DNA of 64,000 nt. Origin: Verrucomicrobiaceae bacterium (lineage in GTDB: Bacteria; Verrucomicrobiota; Verrucomicrobiia; Verrucomicrobiales; Verrucomicrobiaceae). The DNA lies in NCBI GenBank assembly GCA_027484445.1, contig JAIXSY010000055.1:434001-498000 (forward strand), in the 5' to 3' direction. The translations under genes were made by a program, and so were the position numbers. Under the pieces are notes generated by a model, which made no database searches, had not been told where the DNA came from, and saw only the letters and a list, made by a program, of their open reading frames with translations. This document shows positions 19,587 through 28,693 of the stretch, piece by piece (the first letter of the stretch is position 1; every line of letters starts with the position of its first letter).

Positions 19587-21014
19587 TCATTCCTCAGCGG
19601 TTTGTCTTTTCCCTTTGCCAGGACCAGAGCCGGCAGTGCCGAGCTTTTTCTTTCCGATGGAAGTCGGCTTGGCCTCTTCCTGCGGAAAGGCGGCGCTAAG
19701 GCGCTTTCTCACGTCGAGTGTGCTCGACTCGGCGGCCAGGTTTTTCCATTCATACGGGTCCTGGTGGTGGTCATAAAGTTCCTCGCTGCCATCTTGATAG
19801 CGGATGTAACGCCAACGGGCATCCCGAACCGCATGATTGCCACGACCATGGGTGCAGACGGCGACTTCCTGCCAGGTCGCTTGGGGATCTTTCAGCAACG
19901 GTAGCAGGCTGGTCCCTTTCACCGTCTCAGGAATAGGCAGCTGGGTCAGTTGGCAAAGGGTGGGAAAGAGGTGCGTGTAGTCCACTGGAGCCGCACAGGT
20001 CGTTCCAGGTCGGGTGATGCCGGGTGCCACCATCGCCATGCTGGTGCGCGTGGTTTCCTCCCACAGGGCAAATTTGCGCCAGTGCTGTTTTTCGCCCAAC
20101 GCCCAGCCATGATCGGTCCACCAGACGATGATCGTTTTGTCTTTGCGCGGACTCGCGTCGAGCCCATCCAAAAGACGCCCGACCTGATCATCGAGAAAGG
20201 AGATCGTGGCCAGGTAAGCCTGCACCGCTTTTTGCCACTGCTGGCCACGGAGCACCTTCGCATGATCGCCTTCGGGCTTGGCCATCTTCACGCCGGCAGG
20301 GGGAATGTCAGCCAGATCGTCTTCTTTAACCCTGGGCAGCTGAATGTCATTGAGGGGGAATCGATCGAAATACTCGCGCGGCACATACCAAGGCAGATGT
20401 GGCTTCACATAGCCAACAGCAAGAAAGAGCGGTCGGTCCACCGGAGCCGTCTTTAGGTGCTGGATCGCCCAATCCGTGAGCTGAAAATCGGGCATCTCCG
20501 CAGGCTTCGCGTCCAGAGCACCCCAGTCGAAATGGTCGCTCTTCAGCCCATTGAAATTCGCTGCATGATCGTGCGCGCTCGGGAACAAGCCTGCCCATTC
20601 GGTCCAGCCATCCGTGCGCCCTTCGCTACCATGGTTATGGTAGATTTTGCCTGCTCCACGAGTGTTGTAACCGTGCGCGAGAAAATGCCGATTGATCGTG
20701 ATCGTGTCTTTCAGCACGCCCTGTGCAGGGTCACCATTCGTGTAGATGCCAGTCGTCCAGGGGCGCAGACCGCTCATCAAGGCAGCTCGTGAAGGATTGC
20801 ACGCAGGCGCGGCACAGTGCGAGTTCGTGAAGGCCATGCCGCGTGCCACCAGTCGGTCGATGTTCGGCGTCTTCGCCTGCGGATGCCCTCCGAGGTAGCT
20901 GGTCCAATCGTTCAAATCATCGACAGCAATGAACAAGACATCAGGACGCTCTGCTGCTGAAAGTGCAGACAGCAGGCAGAACCCAAACCCCCAAAAGAAA
21001 CCCAGTTTTCTCAT
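19587..21014 (-). CDS. Exported sulfatase (iduronate-2-sulfatase-like)
   Basis: A 475-aa arylsulfatase-family enzyme with a signal peptide (about residues 1-21). The metal-site signature is FIAVDDLNDW. The formylglycine motif is C-N-P-S-R at residues 72-76, followed by AALMSG. Further metal and substrate motifs are VGYVKPHLPWYVP and WWTDHGWALGEKQHW. The overall pattern is that of iduronate-2-sulfatase-type enzymes that remove sulfate esters from polysaccharides in the periplasm. The motif cysteine needs conversion to formylglycine by a maturase not seen in this window. The lysine-rich C-terminal tail is unusual but probably unstructured. Confidence 0.93.
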   Translation of the reverse strand: MRKLGFFWGFGFCLLSALSAAERPDVLFIAVDDLNDWTSYLGGHPQAKTPNIDRLVARGMAFTNSHCAAPACNPSRAALMSGLRPWTTGIYTNGDPAQGVLKDTITINRHFLAHGYNTRGAGKIYHNHGSEGRTDGWTEWAGLFPSAHDHAANFNGLKSDHFDWGALDAKPAEMPDFQLTDWAIQHLKTAPVDRPLFLAVGYVKPHLPWYVPREYFDRFPLNDIQLPRVKEDDLADIPPAGVKMAKPEGDHAKVLRGQQWQKAVQAYLATISFLDDQVGRLLDGLDASPRKDKTIIVWWTDHGWALGEKQHWRKFALWEETTRTSMAMVAPGITRPGTTCAAPVDYTHLFPTLCQLTQLPIPETVKGTSLLPLLKDPQATWQEVAVCTHGRGNHAVRDARWRYIRYQDGSEELYDHHQDPYEWKNLAAESSTLDVRKRLSAAFPQEEAKPTSIGKKKLGTAGSGPGKGKRQTAEE

Positions 21015-21095
21015 GCGGGCTGGGAACGATGGCTATGCGTGCCATCCTTCATTCATCTCGAAACATTTGCCTCAGCCTGCTTGACTCAGGTTTTG

Positions 21096-21800
21096 TCAAA
21101 ACATCAGGGGCACGGGTGGTCCACCGAACTTGGGCTGGGTGTTTAGCACACACACATCAAGGCAGGCCTGAAGACGCGCGAGATACTCTCGCAAATGTGT
21201 TTTCCATCCCGCGCTGCCTTGCACATCCTCCGCGTTGAAACCATAGGCTTCCATGCCACGCTTTCGCCCGATGAACACCGCTCTCTCGTTGTGAAAGCGC
21301 TGCGAGACGATGATGAAACGTCTCTGCGAAAAAACAGACAGCGCGCGCACCACCGAATCAAGCGTGCGAAAGCCCGCATAATCGCAGTGAATCACACGTT
21401 CGGGGATACCCAGCTTGATCAAGGCCTCCTTCATCGCCGTTGGCTCATCGTAATCCACCGTTCCGTTGTCACCGCTCACGATGAGAGCTTTCACCTTGCC
21501 CGCATGATAAAGTTGCGCTGCAGCTTTCATCCGATGGGTAAAGAACAAGTTGGGTCTGCCTTCAATGCGTGGTGAGCATCCCAGCACCAGCGCGGCATCC
21601 ACGGAGGGCAGCTTTTCCACCTCATCCTGACAGTAAGGCTGTGCAACCCCAGCAACCCAACGATAAATGGCAGGAGGCATCACAAGCATGATGAGCAATC
21701 CCAACAGACCAAGGATCAAGAGAGCTTGGCGAGGATGAATGACAGACCGGATCATGACGTGACGATACAGCTGCAACCCGTTCGAGAAAATCTTCATCAT
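21096..21800 (-). CDS. sanA: SanA/YdcF-like DUF218 membrane protein
   Basis: A 234-aa protein with one N-terminal membrane helix (ALLILGLLGLLIMLVMPP), then a DUF218 domain. Its motifs are ALVLGCSPR, FTHRMKAAAQLYHAGKVKAL, IVSGDNGTVDYDEPTAMKEA, DYAGFRTLDSVVRAL and VSQRFHNERAVFIGRKRGM, the pattern of SanA. SanA affects envelope permeability and vancomycin resistance in enteric bacteria; its biochemistry is unclear. The start is uncertain: ATG codons at 21800, 21797 or 21755 are possible. The first overlaps the start codon of the divergent oxidoreductase gene. Confidence 0.85.
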   Translation of the reverse strand: MMKIFSNGLQLYRHVMIRSVIHPRQALLILGLLGLLIMLVMPPAIYRWVAGVAQPYCQDEVEKLPSVDAALVLGCSPRIEGRPNLFFTHRMKAAAQLYHAGKVKALIVSGDNGTVDYDEPTAMKEALIKLGIPERVIHCDYAGFRTLDSVVRALSVFSQRRFIIVSQRFHNERAVFIGRKRGMEAYGFNAEDVQGSAGWKTHLREYLARLQACLDVCVLNTQPKFGGPPVPLMF

Positions 21801-22836
21801 GAATCGACGCCACTTTTTAACGGCTGCCGCAGCCGCACACCTTAGCCAGCACACGATGGCCTCCCCTTCCCGTCTCAAGATTGGCCAAATCGGCACTGAG
21901 CATGCTCATGCCAGTGGCAAAATGAACTCCATCCGCGCCCTTCCCGACCGATGGCAGGTCGTCGGCTTGGTCGAGCTAGACAAAAAGTCATCGAAAACAC
22001 AAGCTGCTTATCAAGGCATACCGAGGCTGAGCGAAGAAGCTTTGCTGCAACAAACCGATCTGCACGCTGTCGCAGTCGAGACGACCATTGAGGCATCTTG
22101 CCAGACAGCCATGCGCTGCCTGAAAGCGGGAAAGCACATCCACCTGGACAAACCCGGTGCCTTGGATCATGGCGATTTTCGTGCGATGCGCCGTTTTGCC
22201 GAACAACAAAAGCTCATTGTGCAGATGGGCTACATGCTGCGCTACAACCCTGCCTTCACCTTGCTTTTTCAAGCAATCGAGGAAGGCTGGCTGGGTGAGA
22301 TCACGGAGATTGATGCCTCCATGGGCAAGCTCGCCGATGCAGGCACGCGTCAAAAAATCGGGGCGCTGGCGGGTGGTGGTTTTTTTGAACTCGCCTGCCA
22401 TTTGGTGGATGTGGTGGTGATGCTGCTCGGCAAGCCCGCAGCGGTTCATCCTTTCTCGACACCAAGCCTGGCCGATGGAGTGCAGGACAATCAGACTGCC
22501 GTGCTGCTCTATCCAAAAGCCGTGGCCGTGCTGCGCTGCAATCATGCCGATCCCTTTGGCGGTCCTAGGCGTCGATTCCAGGTCACCGGCACGCAGGGAC
22601 ACCTTGACATCACGCCACTGGAATCTGGCAAGGTGAACTTGTCGCTAACTCGCTCCGCAGGCTCCTACAAAAAAGGCACGCAAAGCCTGAGCCTGGAAGT
22701 GCCCAAGGATCGCTACATGGCCGAATTCGTGGACTTGGCAGATGCGATTGAGCAGCAGCGCTCCCTCGCCTGGAATGCGGAGCATGACATCATCGTGCAT
22801 GAAACCTTGCTGCGTGCTTCTGGTGTGTGGCATTGA
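21799..22836 (+). CDS. Gfo/Idh/MocA-family oxidoreductase
   Basis: A 345-aa protein. An N-terminal RRHFLTAAAAA leader resembles a Tat-type or plain export signal, although the second arginine context is short. A Rossmann fold begins at about residue 25 (KIGQIGTEHAHA, VVGLVELDKK). The family lysine motif is HLDKPGALD, the equivalent of EKP. The C-terminal alpha/beta domain contains GGGFFELACHLVDVVVMLLGKP, with the usual His and Asp. It probably oxidises or reduces a sugar-like substrate with a nicotinamide cofactor. Such genes are abundant in Verrucomicrobia and Planctomycetes. The specific substrate is unknown. Confidence 0.88.
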   Translation: MNRRHFLTAAAAAHLSQHTMASPSRLKIGQIGTEHAHASGKMNSIRALPDRWQVVGLVELDKKSSKTQAAYQGIPRLSEEALLQQTDLHAVAVETTIEASCQTAMRCLKAGKHIHLDKPGALDHGDFRAMRRFAEQQKLIVQMGYMLRYNPAFTLLFQAIEEGWLGEITEIDASMGKLADAGTRQKIGALAGGGFFELACHLVDVVVMLLGKPAAVHPFSTPSLADGVQDNQTAVLLYPKAVAVLRCNHADPFGGPRRRFQVTGTQGHLDITPLESGKVNLSLTRSAGSYKKGTQSLSLEVPKDRYMAEFVDLADAIEQQRSLAWNAEHDIIVHETLLRASGVWH

Positions 22837-22860
22837 CCCACGTCAAAAACATTCTATCCA

Positions 22861-23298
22861 ATGCGCATGGCTTTTCCTCTTCGTTCTCCTCGCGACACTG
22901 TCGGCGGCATCATGGTCTTTGGACGCATCGTGGATAAGATTCGGCTTCACGCTCGTGAAGGCAAATTGCCCGATGGCTATCATCTCGGCTTCATCGCAGG
23001 CAAGCGGACCTTTGATGATCGCGTCTGCACACTGCTCGGTGTTTCTTTTGAGGCTTTGACGGAACGCGTGCTTCAAGGCGGAAGCGACGAAGAGGTGCTG
23101 GAGTGGTGCTTCGCCACAGGCAGAAAGCCAGACGATGAACACATCCGCCTCTTCAATGGCTTCATGACCAAGCGTGGCTGGCGTGATGAAGCCAGTGCAG
23201 GACTGGAAGAACAAAAAGCCGAAGCAGGCCTAGGCCACCGGAGCGACATCGTTACCTTTTTCGAGCTCATGGATGTCGAAGAAGGCCGTGCTCCGTGA
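22861..23298 (+). CDS. DUF5069 protein
   Basis: A 145-aa protein with the DUF5069 opening LRSPRDTVGGIMVFGRIVDKIRLHA and a soluble, mostly helical body. The family is found mainly in Verrucomicrobia, Planctomycetes and some Proteobacteria, and has no known function. It lies 24 bases downstream of the oxidoreductase gene on the same strand, so the two may be co-transcribed. The ATG at 22867 is an equally possible start. Confidence 0.85.
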   Translation: MRMAFPLRSPRDTVGGIMVFGRIVDKIRLHAREGKLPDGYHLGFIAGKRTFDDRVCTLLGVSFEALTERVLQGGSDEEVLEWCFATGRKPDDEHIRLFNGFMTKRGWRDEASAGLEEQKAEAGLGHRSDIVTFFELMDVEEGRAP

Positions 23299-23317
23299 GC
23301 CAAAGCGAGATAAGCTC

Positions 23318-23473
23318 TTACTCATCCAAGGGCAGACGTGACATGCGCTCAGCCGACTCTTTGTTCAGCACAATGGCGCGAACCACAAAGCTGACAAAAA
23401 CAGCCGCTGTGACGCCGAAGGCCAGAAAAGGGACCCAGTCGAGCCAAGTTTCATAGGTAAGAAGTCGAAACAT
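23318..23473 (-). CDS. ccoQ: CcoQ-like small subunit of cbb3 oxidase
   Basis: A 51-aa frame not seen by length-limited gene finding. It has a short polar start (MFRLLTYETWLDWV), one membrane helix (PFLAFGVTAAVFVSFVVRAIVL), then a charged tail (NKESAERMSRLPLDE). Its size, topology and position 24 bases downstream of ccoNO on the same strand fit CcoQ/FixQ, a small stabilising subunit of cbb3 oxidase. The assignment rests on context as well as sequence. Confidence 0.75.
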   Translation of the reverse strand: MFRLLTYETWLDWVPFLAFGVTAAVFVSFVVRAIVLNKESAERMSRLPLDE

Positions 23474-23497
23474 AAGAGGAAATGAAGGTGAAAAACA

Positions 23498-25888
23498 TCA
23501 CTCTGCGCCACGGTTCTGGCTGCGGTTGACGTCGGGATTCATGGGCAGCGGCACGAGTTCTGGCTTGGTCGGATCTTGAAGCTTCTTCTCGACGTCCGGG
23601 GTGTCATACTTGCCCAGTTTTTGCAGGTAAGCGATGAGCGCGACAATCTTCGTATCCGGGGCGGCAGCGAGCTTCTCGGCTTTTAGTTTTTCGACAATGT
23701 CGATGCCCTGCTTGATGGCAGTTTCTTTGATCTCAACATCTGTCATCGTGGGGTATGGCACACCGAGCTTGACCATCGTGGCGATTTTCTTGGGCAGTGT
23801 CTTTTGGTCGAACTTTTCTTCAAAGAGATGTGGATAAGCTGGCATGTTCGACCCCACGGAAGTGCTGCGAGGATCCTTCATGTGATTGTAATGCCAGCTG
23901 TGGGGATACTTGCCGCCTTCCCGGGCAAGGTCCGGCCCCGTACGCTTGGACCCCCATTGGAAAGGATGGTCATAGATACTCTCCCCCATGCGCGAGTAGT
24001 CGCCGTAGCGCAGAACATCTGGCAGCATGGTGCGAATCATCTGGCTGTGGCAGTTGTAGCAGCCTTCACTGACATAGATGTCACGACCCGCCAGTTCCAA
24101 CGGGGTGTAAACCTGCTGAATGCGGTCTTCCATGTTTTTGGCCCGATTGACCATGACGGTGGGCACGATCTGAATCAGGCCACCCAGAGCAACAGCGACA
24201 AACGTCAGGACGGTGAAGGGAATCCAGTTTTCCAAAAGGCGATCATACCAAGCAGACCACGTGGCATGAGTGACGGCAAAACGTCGGATCGCGATCACGG
24301 CAAAAAGAAGTGTGCCGATCAGCGCAGCTAGGTCAGCTCCGGGAGGCAAGAACAACCACCCCATCGCCAAAAACAGCCCACCAAAGACATAAGTAATCGG
24401 ATCCGAAAGAAAGGTCGTTTTGAGGCCCAAGGTGTCATGTGTGGGATTCTCAATCACCGCGACTTCACGCGTCTCATTGACCGCCTTGCCTGACTTGGCT
24501 GTTCTCCAGAGGTTGTAAAGCATCAGGCCCATGCCCACGAGATACAGGGAACCACCAATGATGCGAAAGCCCATCATGGGGCGAATCGCTGTCAAGGTTT
24601 CAATGAAGTTGGGGTAAGTCAGTGCCGTGCCAGCAGCATTGGTGCTGTTCAGCATGAGTCCCTGCATGATCCCAGAGACCCACATGGCGGCCACGTAGAT
24701 GAGGATTCCGATCAAACTCAGCCAAAAGTGCATGTTTGCCATTGAGACGGAATACAGCCTGGTGCCGTAAAGGCGTGGCGTCAGCCAGTAGAACAAGCCG
24801 GCAGCCATCAGGCCATTCCAGCCTAAAGCACCACTGTGAACATGTCCGATGGTCCAGTCGGAGTAATGAGACAGCGCATTCACCGCTTTGATGGAAAGAA
24901 GGGGGCCTTCAAAGGTGGACATCCCGTAAAAGGTCACCGCAGCGATGAAGAACTTCACCACAGGATCGGTGCGCAGCTTATCCCATGCCCCACGCAAAGT
25001 GAGCAAACCATTCAGCATACCACCCCAGCTCGGAGCCCAGAGCATGAGAGAGAAAAACATGCCTAGCATCTGCAGCCAGTGCGGCAGCGCCGTGTTCAAG
25101 AGATGGTGCGGCCCCGCCCAGATGTAGATGAAGACCAAAGACCAAAAATGAACAATCGACAGGCGGTAAGAATACACAGGCCGGTCCACAGCCTTGGGCA
25201 GGAAGTAATACATGATGCCCAGGATGGGAGTCGTGAGGAAGAAGGCGACCGCGTTGTGTCCATACCACCACTGGATCAAGGCATTCTGAACTCCCGCGAA
25301 GACCGTGTAGCTGTGTGTCAGACTCGTTGGGATCGACAAGTGATTCACGATGTAGAGCAGCGCGATCGTGATGACCGTGGAGATGTAAAACCAAAGCGCC
25401 ACGTAAAGGGATGGCTCATTGCGCTTGGCCAGCGTCCAGAAAAAATTCACCGCAAAGACCACCCAGATCAGCGCCACAGCAACGTTGATGGGCCAGATCA
25501 ATTCCGCGTATTCCTGCCCACGAGTGAAGCCTAGCGGCAATGTCACCGCTGCGCTGACGATGATGAGCTGCCACCCCCAGAAGTGAATTTTTGACAACAG
25601 ATCCGAAGCCATGCGCGCCTTGCACAGACGCTGCGTGGAGTAGTAAACTCCAGCGAACATCATGTTCCCGACAAACGCAAAAATCACTGCATTCGTGTGC
25701 AGAGGACGCAGGCGGCCGAAGCTCAAGAAGGAAGCCACATTGAACTCATGAAAGTTCAACTGGGCAGCAACGATGACGCCCACGAGCATGCCCACGATCC
25801 CCCAGATCATGGAAGCCCACATGAACTGGCGGACGACTTGGTCATCAAACTCGATAAGCTTTTGGGAAGCAATAGGTGCAGAGGTCAT
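23498..25888 (-). CDS. ccoNO: Fused cbb3-type cytochrome c oxidase subunits I and II (CcoN-CcoO)
   Basis: A 796-aa fusion. The N-terminal part (about residues 1-480) is CcoN, the 12-helix haem-copper subunit I; it contains WWYGHNAVAFFLTTPILGIM with the CuB-ligand histidine and the HVHSGALGWNG region. After a linker with two membrane segments, the CcoO part (about 540-796) begins with VYTPLELAGRDIYVSEG and has the haem-c motif CYNCH near residue 610, followed by SQMIRTMLPDVLRYGDYSRMGE. The enzyme reduces oxygen with high affinity in the cytoplasmic membrane. The ATG at 25888 is chosen over 26020. Neighbours are ccoS upstream and ccoQ downstream; no ccoP is adjacent. Confidence 0.93.
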   Translation of the reverse strand: MTSAPIASQKLIEFDDQVVRQFMWASMIWGIVGMLVGVIVAAQLNFHEFNVASFLSFGRLRPLHTNAVIFAFVGNMMFAGVYYSTQRLCKARMASDLLSKIHFWGWQLIIVSAAVTLPLGFTRGQEYAELIWPINVAVALIWVVFAVNFFWTLAKRNEPSLYVALWFYISTVITIALLYIVNHLSIPTSLTHSYTVFAGVQNALIQWWYGHNAVAFFLTTPILGIMYYFLPKAVDRPVYSYRLSIVHFWSLVFIYIWAGPHHLLNTALPHWLQMLGMFFSLMLWAPSWGGMLNGLLTLRGAWDKLRTDPVVKFFIAAVTFYGMSTFEGPLLSIKAVNALSHYSDWTIGHVHSGALGWNGLMAAGLFYWLTPRLYGTRLYSVSMANMHFWLSLIGILIYVAAMWVSGIMQGLMLNSTNAAGTALTYPNFIETLTAIRPMMGFRIIGGSLYLVGMGLMLYNLWRTAKSGKAVNETREVAVIENPTHDTLGLKTTFLSDPITYVFGGLFLAMGWLFLPPGADLAALIGTLLFAVIAIRRFAVTHATWSAWYDRLLENWIPFTVLTFVAVALGGLIQIVPTVMVNRAKNMEDRIQQVYTPLELAGRDIYVSEGCYNCHSQMIRTMLPDVLRYGDYSRMGESIYDHPFQWGSKRTGPDLAREGGKYPHSWHYNHMKDPRSTSVGSNMPAYPHLFEEKFDQKTLPKKIATMVKLGVPYPTMTDVEIKETAIKQGIDIVEKLKAEKLAAAPDTKIVALIAYLQKLGKYDTPDVEKKLQDPTKPELVPLPMNPDVNRSQNRGAE

Positions 25889-25901
25889 GGCGTGGAATGG
25901 C

Positions 25902-26072
25902 TTAGTTCGAGAAGGAGCGGGAGCTTGCTGCCGGTTGATCTGCCTCCAGGGGCAGCAGCGACATCTGCTCCATGGAACGACGTTGGCGTTGGGTGCGCTC
26001 GGCAAAGAAAAGGACGGCAAAGAGCACCGCGAAAGCGAGACTCATGAAGATAGTGACGGCAAAGACTTCCAT
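25902..26072 (-). CDS. ccoS: CcoS-like cbb3 oxidase assembly protein
   Basis: A 56-aa frame with a single N-terminal helix (VTIFMSLAFAVLFAVLFF) followed by a charged, proline-containing tail (AERTQRQRRSMEQMSLLPLE). Size and topology fit CcoS, needed for cofactor insertion into cbb3 oxidase. It ends 13 bases before the ccoNO start on the same strand, so it is the first gene of the ccoS-ccoNO-ccoQ unit. Confidence 0.7.
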   Translation of the reverse strand: MEVFAVTIFMSLAFAVLFAVLFFAERTQRQRRSMEQMSLLPLEADQPAASSRSFSN

Positions 26073-26189
26073 GTCACCGCCAGTGAAGCTTTAGCCTGCA
26101 TGACCTGCTCCCCCGCCTTTGCTGTAGGGTGCCCTTATCTTGTGGACTTGGCTTGCACTCGTCTCCCCCAGACTTATGCAGCAGTGTCT

Positions 26190-26660
26190 ATGCAAAAAGC
26201 GGCTATCCTTGAGACCTTCATCCTTCAACTGCGAACGGAACTGCAGAGTCTGACACGTGCAGCGCAGGATGCTTTTGCGGCGGCGACAGATCCAGACAGC
26301 AAGGCCGAAAACAAGTATGACACACGCACGCTCGAAGCCTCTTACGTGGCTCGTGGTCAGGCTCAACGTGTCGCTGAACTTCAGCAAGCAGTGGCTTCTT
26401 TCGAAGGCTTATCCCATGCTCCTGTTCAGCCTGGCAGTCCGATCGCTTTGGGCAGTATCGTCACGCTACAGTCGGCGGATGAAGCCATGCACTGCTTGGT
26501 GGCTCCTTTTGCTGGTGGCACCGAGATTGTTGTGGAGGGTCAAAAGATCGTTGCCATCACCCCAGCCTCTAGCATGGGGAGATGCATCTGGGGCCGACGC
26601 CTGCACGAACCCATGACTCTACCTTCAGGAATGAAGGTCAAGATTGTCGGGCATCAGTGA
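26190..26660 (+). CDS. GreA/GreB-like protein
   Basis: A 156-aa protein. The N-terminal half is a long helical segment (LETFILQLRTELQSLTRAAQ to VAELQQAVASF), like the coiled-coil of Gre factors. The C-terminal half (about residues 85-156) is an FKBP-like GreA/B domain: IALGSIVTLQSADEAMHCLV, ITPASSMGRCIWGR and LPSGMKVKIVG. Gre factors bind RNA polymerase through this domain and rescue backtracked complexes. The N-terminus is not a canonical Gre coiled-coil with acidic tip residues I can identify, so a Gre-like RNA-polymerase-binding protein is the safer description. It is convergent with the peptidase gene. Confidence 0.75.
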   Translation: MQKAAILETFILQLRTELQSLTRAAQDAFAAATDPDSKAENKYDTRTLEASYVARGQAQRVAELQQAVASFEGLSHAPVQPGSPIALGSIVTLQSADEAMHCLVAPFAGGTEIVVEGQKIVAITPASSMGRCIWGRRLHEPMTLPSGMKVKIVGHQ

Positions 26661-26673
26661 CCTGTTTGACCCA

Positions 26674-27675
26674 TCACTTGAAGAGTTTGGCAGCAGCTTT
26701 CAGGTGCGCCGCGTGCTCTTCCATGCGCATTTCGACACGCTCACGGATGGTCCGCTCTCCGATGCCATCATGCTGGGTGGCAACCAGAGCTTTCAGCAGG
26801 TCGATCAAAGAACGCACGTCATTCATCATGACATACTCAGGAGCGATCTGCTTCGAGGAGTCGATGTTGTGATAGTTCCCCAAAGGAATCGAGACCCCCG
26901 CTGCACGGAAACCGGCGGCCTGTACGGCCGTAGCCTCGCAGGCACCTGCATCCAGCAAACAACGCTGAACGCGTATGCCTTGTTCCTTAGCAGTCGTGGT
27001 CAAAATGGACACCGCATCGCTGTCAAAAACGGAAAGGCGATCTCCCACACGAACAACGGGGCCACCGCCCATGACAGCCCCATTCACCGGACGGCTCGTC
27101 TCGATGGAGAGGAAGATGTCTTTTTTTCCAAACGGCCACTTTTGTGCGCAATGCCAAGCACCGAGGAAACCCATCTCTTCGGCACGCGTGAAGACAGCGT
27201 GGCAAGTGGTGCTCAGATTCAGAGATGCCAACTCCCAGAGAGTGGCGATGATCACCGCACAGCCAATCAAATCATCGCAGGCAGCAGCTTCGACTTTTTC
27301 AAAAGAGATCTGTGTGGGGAAATTCCACGTGGCGATTTCACCCACCGGTTTGCTGCGCAGTCCACGGGCGACGCCTTGCTCCACCAGCTCGGGGGGCACA
27401 CCGCCCAGAAATTCCCACTCTGTCTTTTTGGCTCCCGGCTTTTTTACGAATCCAGGATGGTCCATGTGAGCCGCGAGCACCCACGCGGGGCTGGCCTTGG
27501 TTTTGCCATGCTTGTAAGTGGCGAGCAAATTGCCGAACTTGTCGCGCTTCAGCTTCACATGCGGACAGTCTTTCAACAAAGCTTCAATCTCCGCGCGGAC
27601 ATGATACTCATGAAACGGAGCGGTGGGCTGTTTGAGAATTCGCTTGAGAATGGTCGCGAGGTTGGGCACTGCCAT
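26674..27675 (-). CDS. M42-type (glutamyl aminopeptidase-like) metallopeptidase
   Basis: A 333-aa zinc peptidase-like protein. The metal-ligand and catalytic signatures of the M42/M20 clan are present: VLAAHMDHPGF (His-x-Asp), AAACDDLIGCAV (bridging Asp), TRAEEMGFLGA (Glu-Glu catalytic pair), and a late His in GNYHNIDSSKQIAPEYV. Such enzymes are cytoplasmic aminopeptidases forming large oligomers. Sequence between the motifs is divergent, so the substrate is open. The ATG at 27675 is preferred; 27702 would add nine residues. It is divergent from the acyltransferase gene. Confidence 0.85.
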   Translation of the reverse strand: MAVPNLATILKRILKQPTAPFHEYHVRAEIEALLKDCPHVKLKRDKFGNLLATYKHGKTKASPAWVLAAHMDHPGFVKKPGAKKTEWEFLGGVPPELVEQGVARGLRSKPVGEIATWNFPTQISFEKVEAAACDDLIGCAVIIATLWELASLNLSTTCHAVFTRAEEMGFLGAWHCAQKWPFGKKDIFLSIETSRPVNGAVMGGGPVVRVGDRLSVFDSDAVSILTTTAKEQGIRVQRCLLDAGACEATAVQAAGFRAAGVSIPLGNYHNIDSSKQIAPEYVMMNDVRSLIDLLKALVATQHDGIGERTIRERVEMRMEEHAAHLKAAAKLFK

Positions 27676-27718
27676 GCAGGCATCGTAACGCCTTTTTTCC
27701 ATTCATCCAACTGCCAAG

Positions 27719-28693
27719 GTGAAGAAGCTCCGATATTTCTTCGAGACAACGCTGGTGGCCTCAGCCGCCTGGTTGTTGCCGCGCTTGCCCCGCATTCTGA
27801 TCTTGTGGGTTTCGAAAAGCATCGGCTGGATCGCCTGTCAGGTGGATGCACGCGGTCGCCGCACGGCTCGGGAGAATCTACGTTCGGCATTTCGTGGTTC
27901 CTTGAACGAGAAGGAGGTGCGCCGAATCACCCTGGGCTCCTATCAAAACTTTGCCCGAACTTTTCTCGACCTCTTCTGGGCACGCGCCTTAACCCCCGAG
28001 AATTGGTCTAGGCACGTAAGCATTCGCATGGATGACCCACAGGCGGAGGCCAAAGCGCGCGAAACGGGGGCGGTTTGGGTCACCCCACACTTCGGGAATT
28101 TCGAGTTTGTCAGCCTCATCTGGGGCTTTCGCGGCGTGCCCTTCACGGTTGTCGCCCAGGATTTCAAAAATCCAGGCCTCACCCGTATCTTCAAGCAACT
28201 GCGAGAGCATTCCGGCCATCATGTGATCTCGCAGGAGCAAGCGATGCTAAAACTCATGAAGGCTCTGAAGCGCCAAGGTCACGCGGGATTGCTCACCGAC
28301 TTGAACATCAAACCCGGCAAGGCCGCCACGATCATCGATTGCTTCGGCCTCAAGACCTGCGTTCCGACGCTGCATGTCGAGCTGGCCAAGAGGCTCGGCC
28401 TTTCCATCATCACCGGGGTATGTCAGCCTGCACAGGATGGTCGCTACGAAGTGCGTATCTTCGAGGCCATCCGCCCGATGCCGGAGGATAGCACCCAACA
28501 AGTCACCCAGCGCATTTGGGATCAATTCGAGACAGCGATCCGCGCCTATCCCGAAGGTTGGCTCTGGATGTACAAGCACTGGCGCTATCTGCCAACCTTA
28601 GAGCGAGATAGCACCTATCCTTCGTATGCGAATCCGAACGATGGGTTCAGGGCACTTTTGAATACCCTTACTTCACATCCAGCTCAGGCTTGA
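27719..28693 (+). CDS. Lipid A-type acyltransferase (LpxL/HtrB family)
   Basis: A 324-aa membrane-associated protein with a GTG start and an N-terminal hydrophobic segment. It belongs to the LpxL/HtrB lysophospholipid acyltransferase family: the H-x4-E catalytic motif is HFGNFE at residues 124-129. The family's tyrosine-phenylalanine and KALKRQGHAGLLTDLNIKPG (binding/substrate) segments follow, and the end carries EGWLWMYKHWRYLP. Such enzymes transfer acyl chains to lipid A or a related lipid at the inner membrane. The last 26 bases overlap the end of the convergent lipA gene. Confidence 0.88.
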   Translation: MKKLRYFFETTLVASAAWLLPRLPRILILWVSKSIGWIACQVDARGRRTARENLRSAFRGSLNEKEVRRITLGSYQNFARTFLDLFWARALTPENWSRHVSIRMDDPQAEAKARETGAVWVTPHFGNFEFVSLIWGFRGVPFTVVAQDFKNPGLTRIFKQLREHSGHHVISQEQAMLKLMKALKRQGHAGLLTDLNIKPGKAATIIDCFGLKTCVPTLHVELAKRLGLSIITGVCQPAQDGRYEVRIFEAIRPMPEDSTQQVTQRIWDQFETAIRAYPEGWLWMYKHWRYLPTLERDSTYPSYANPNDGFRALLNTLTSHPAQA

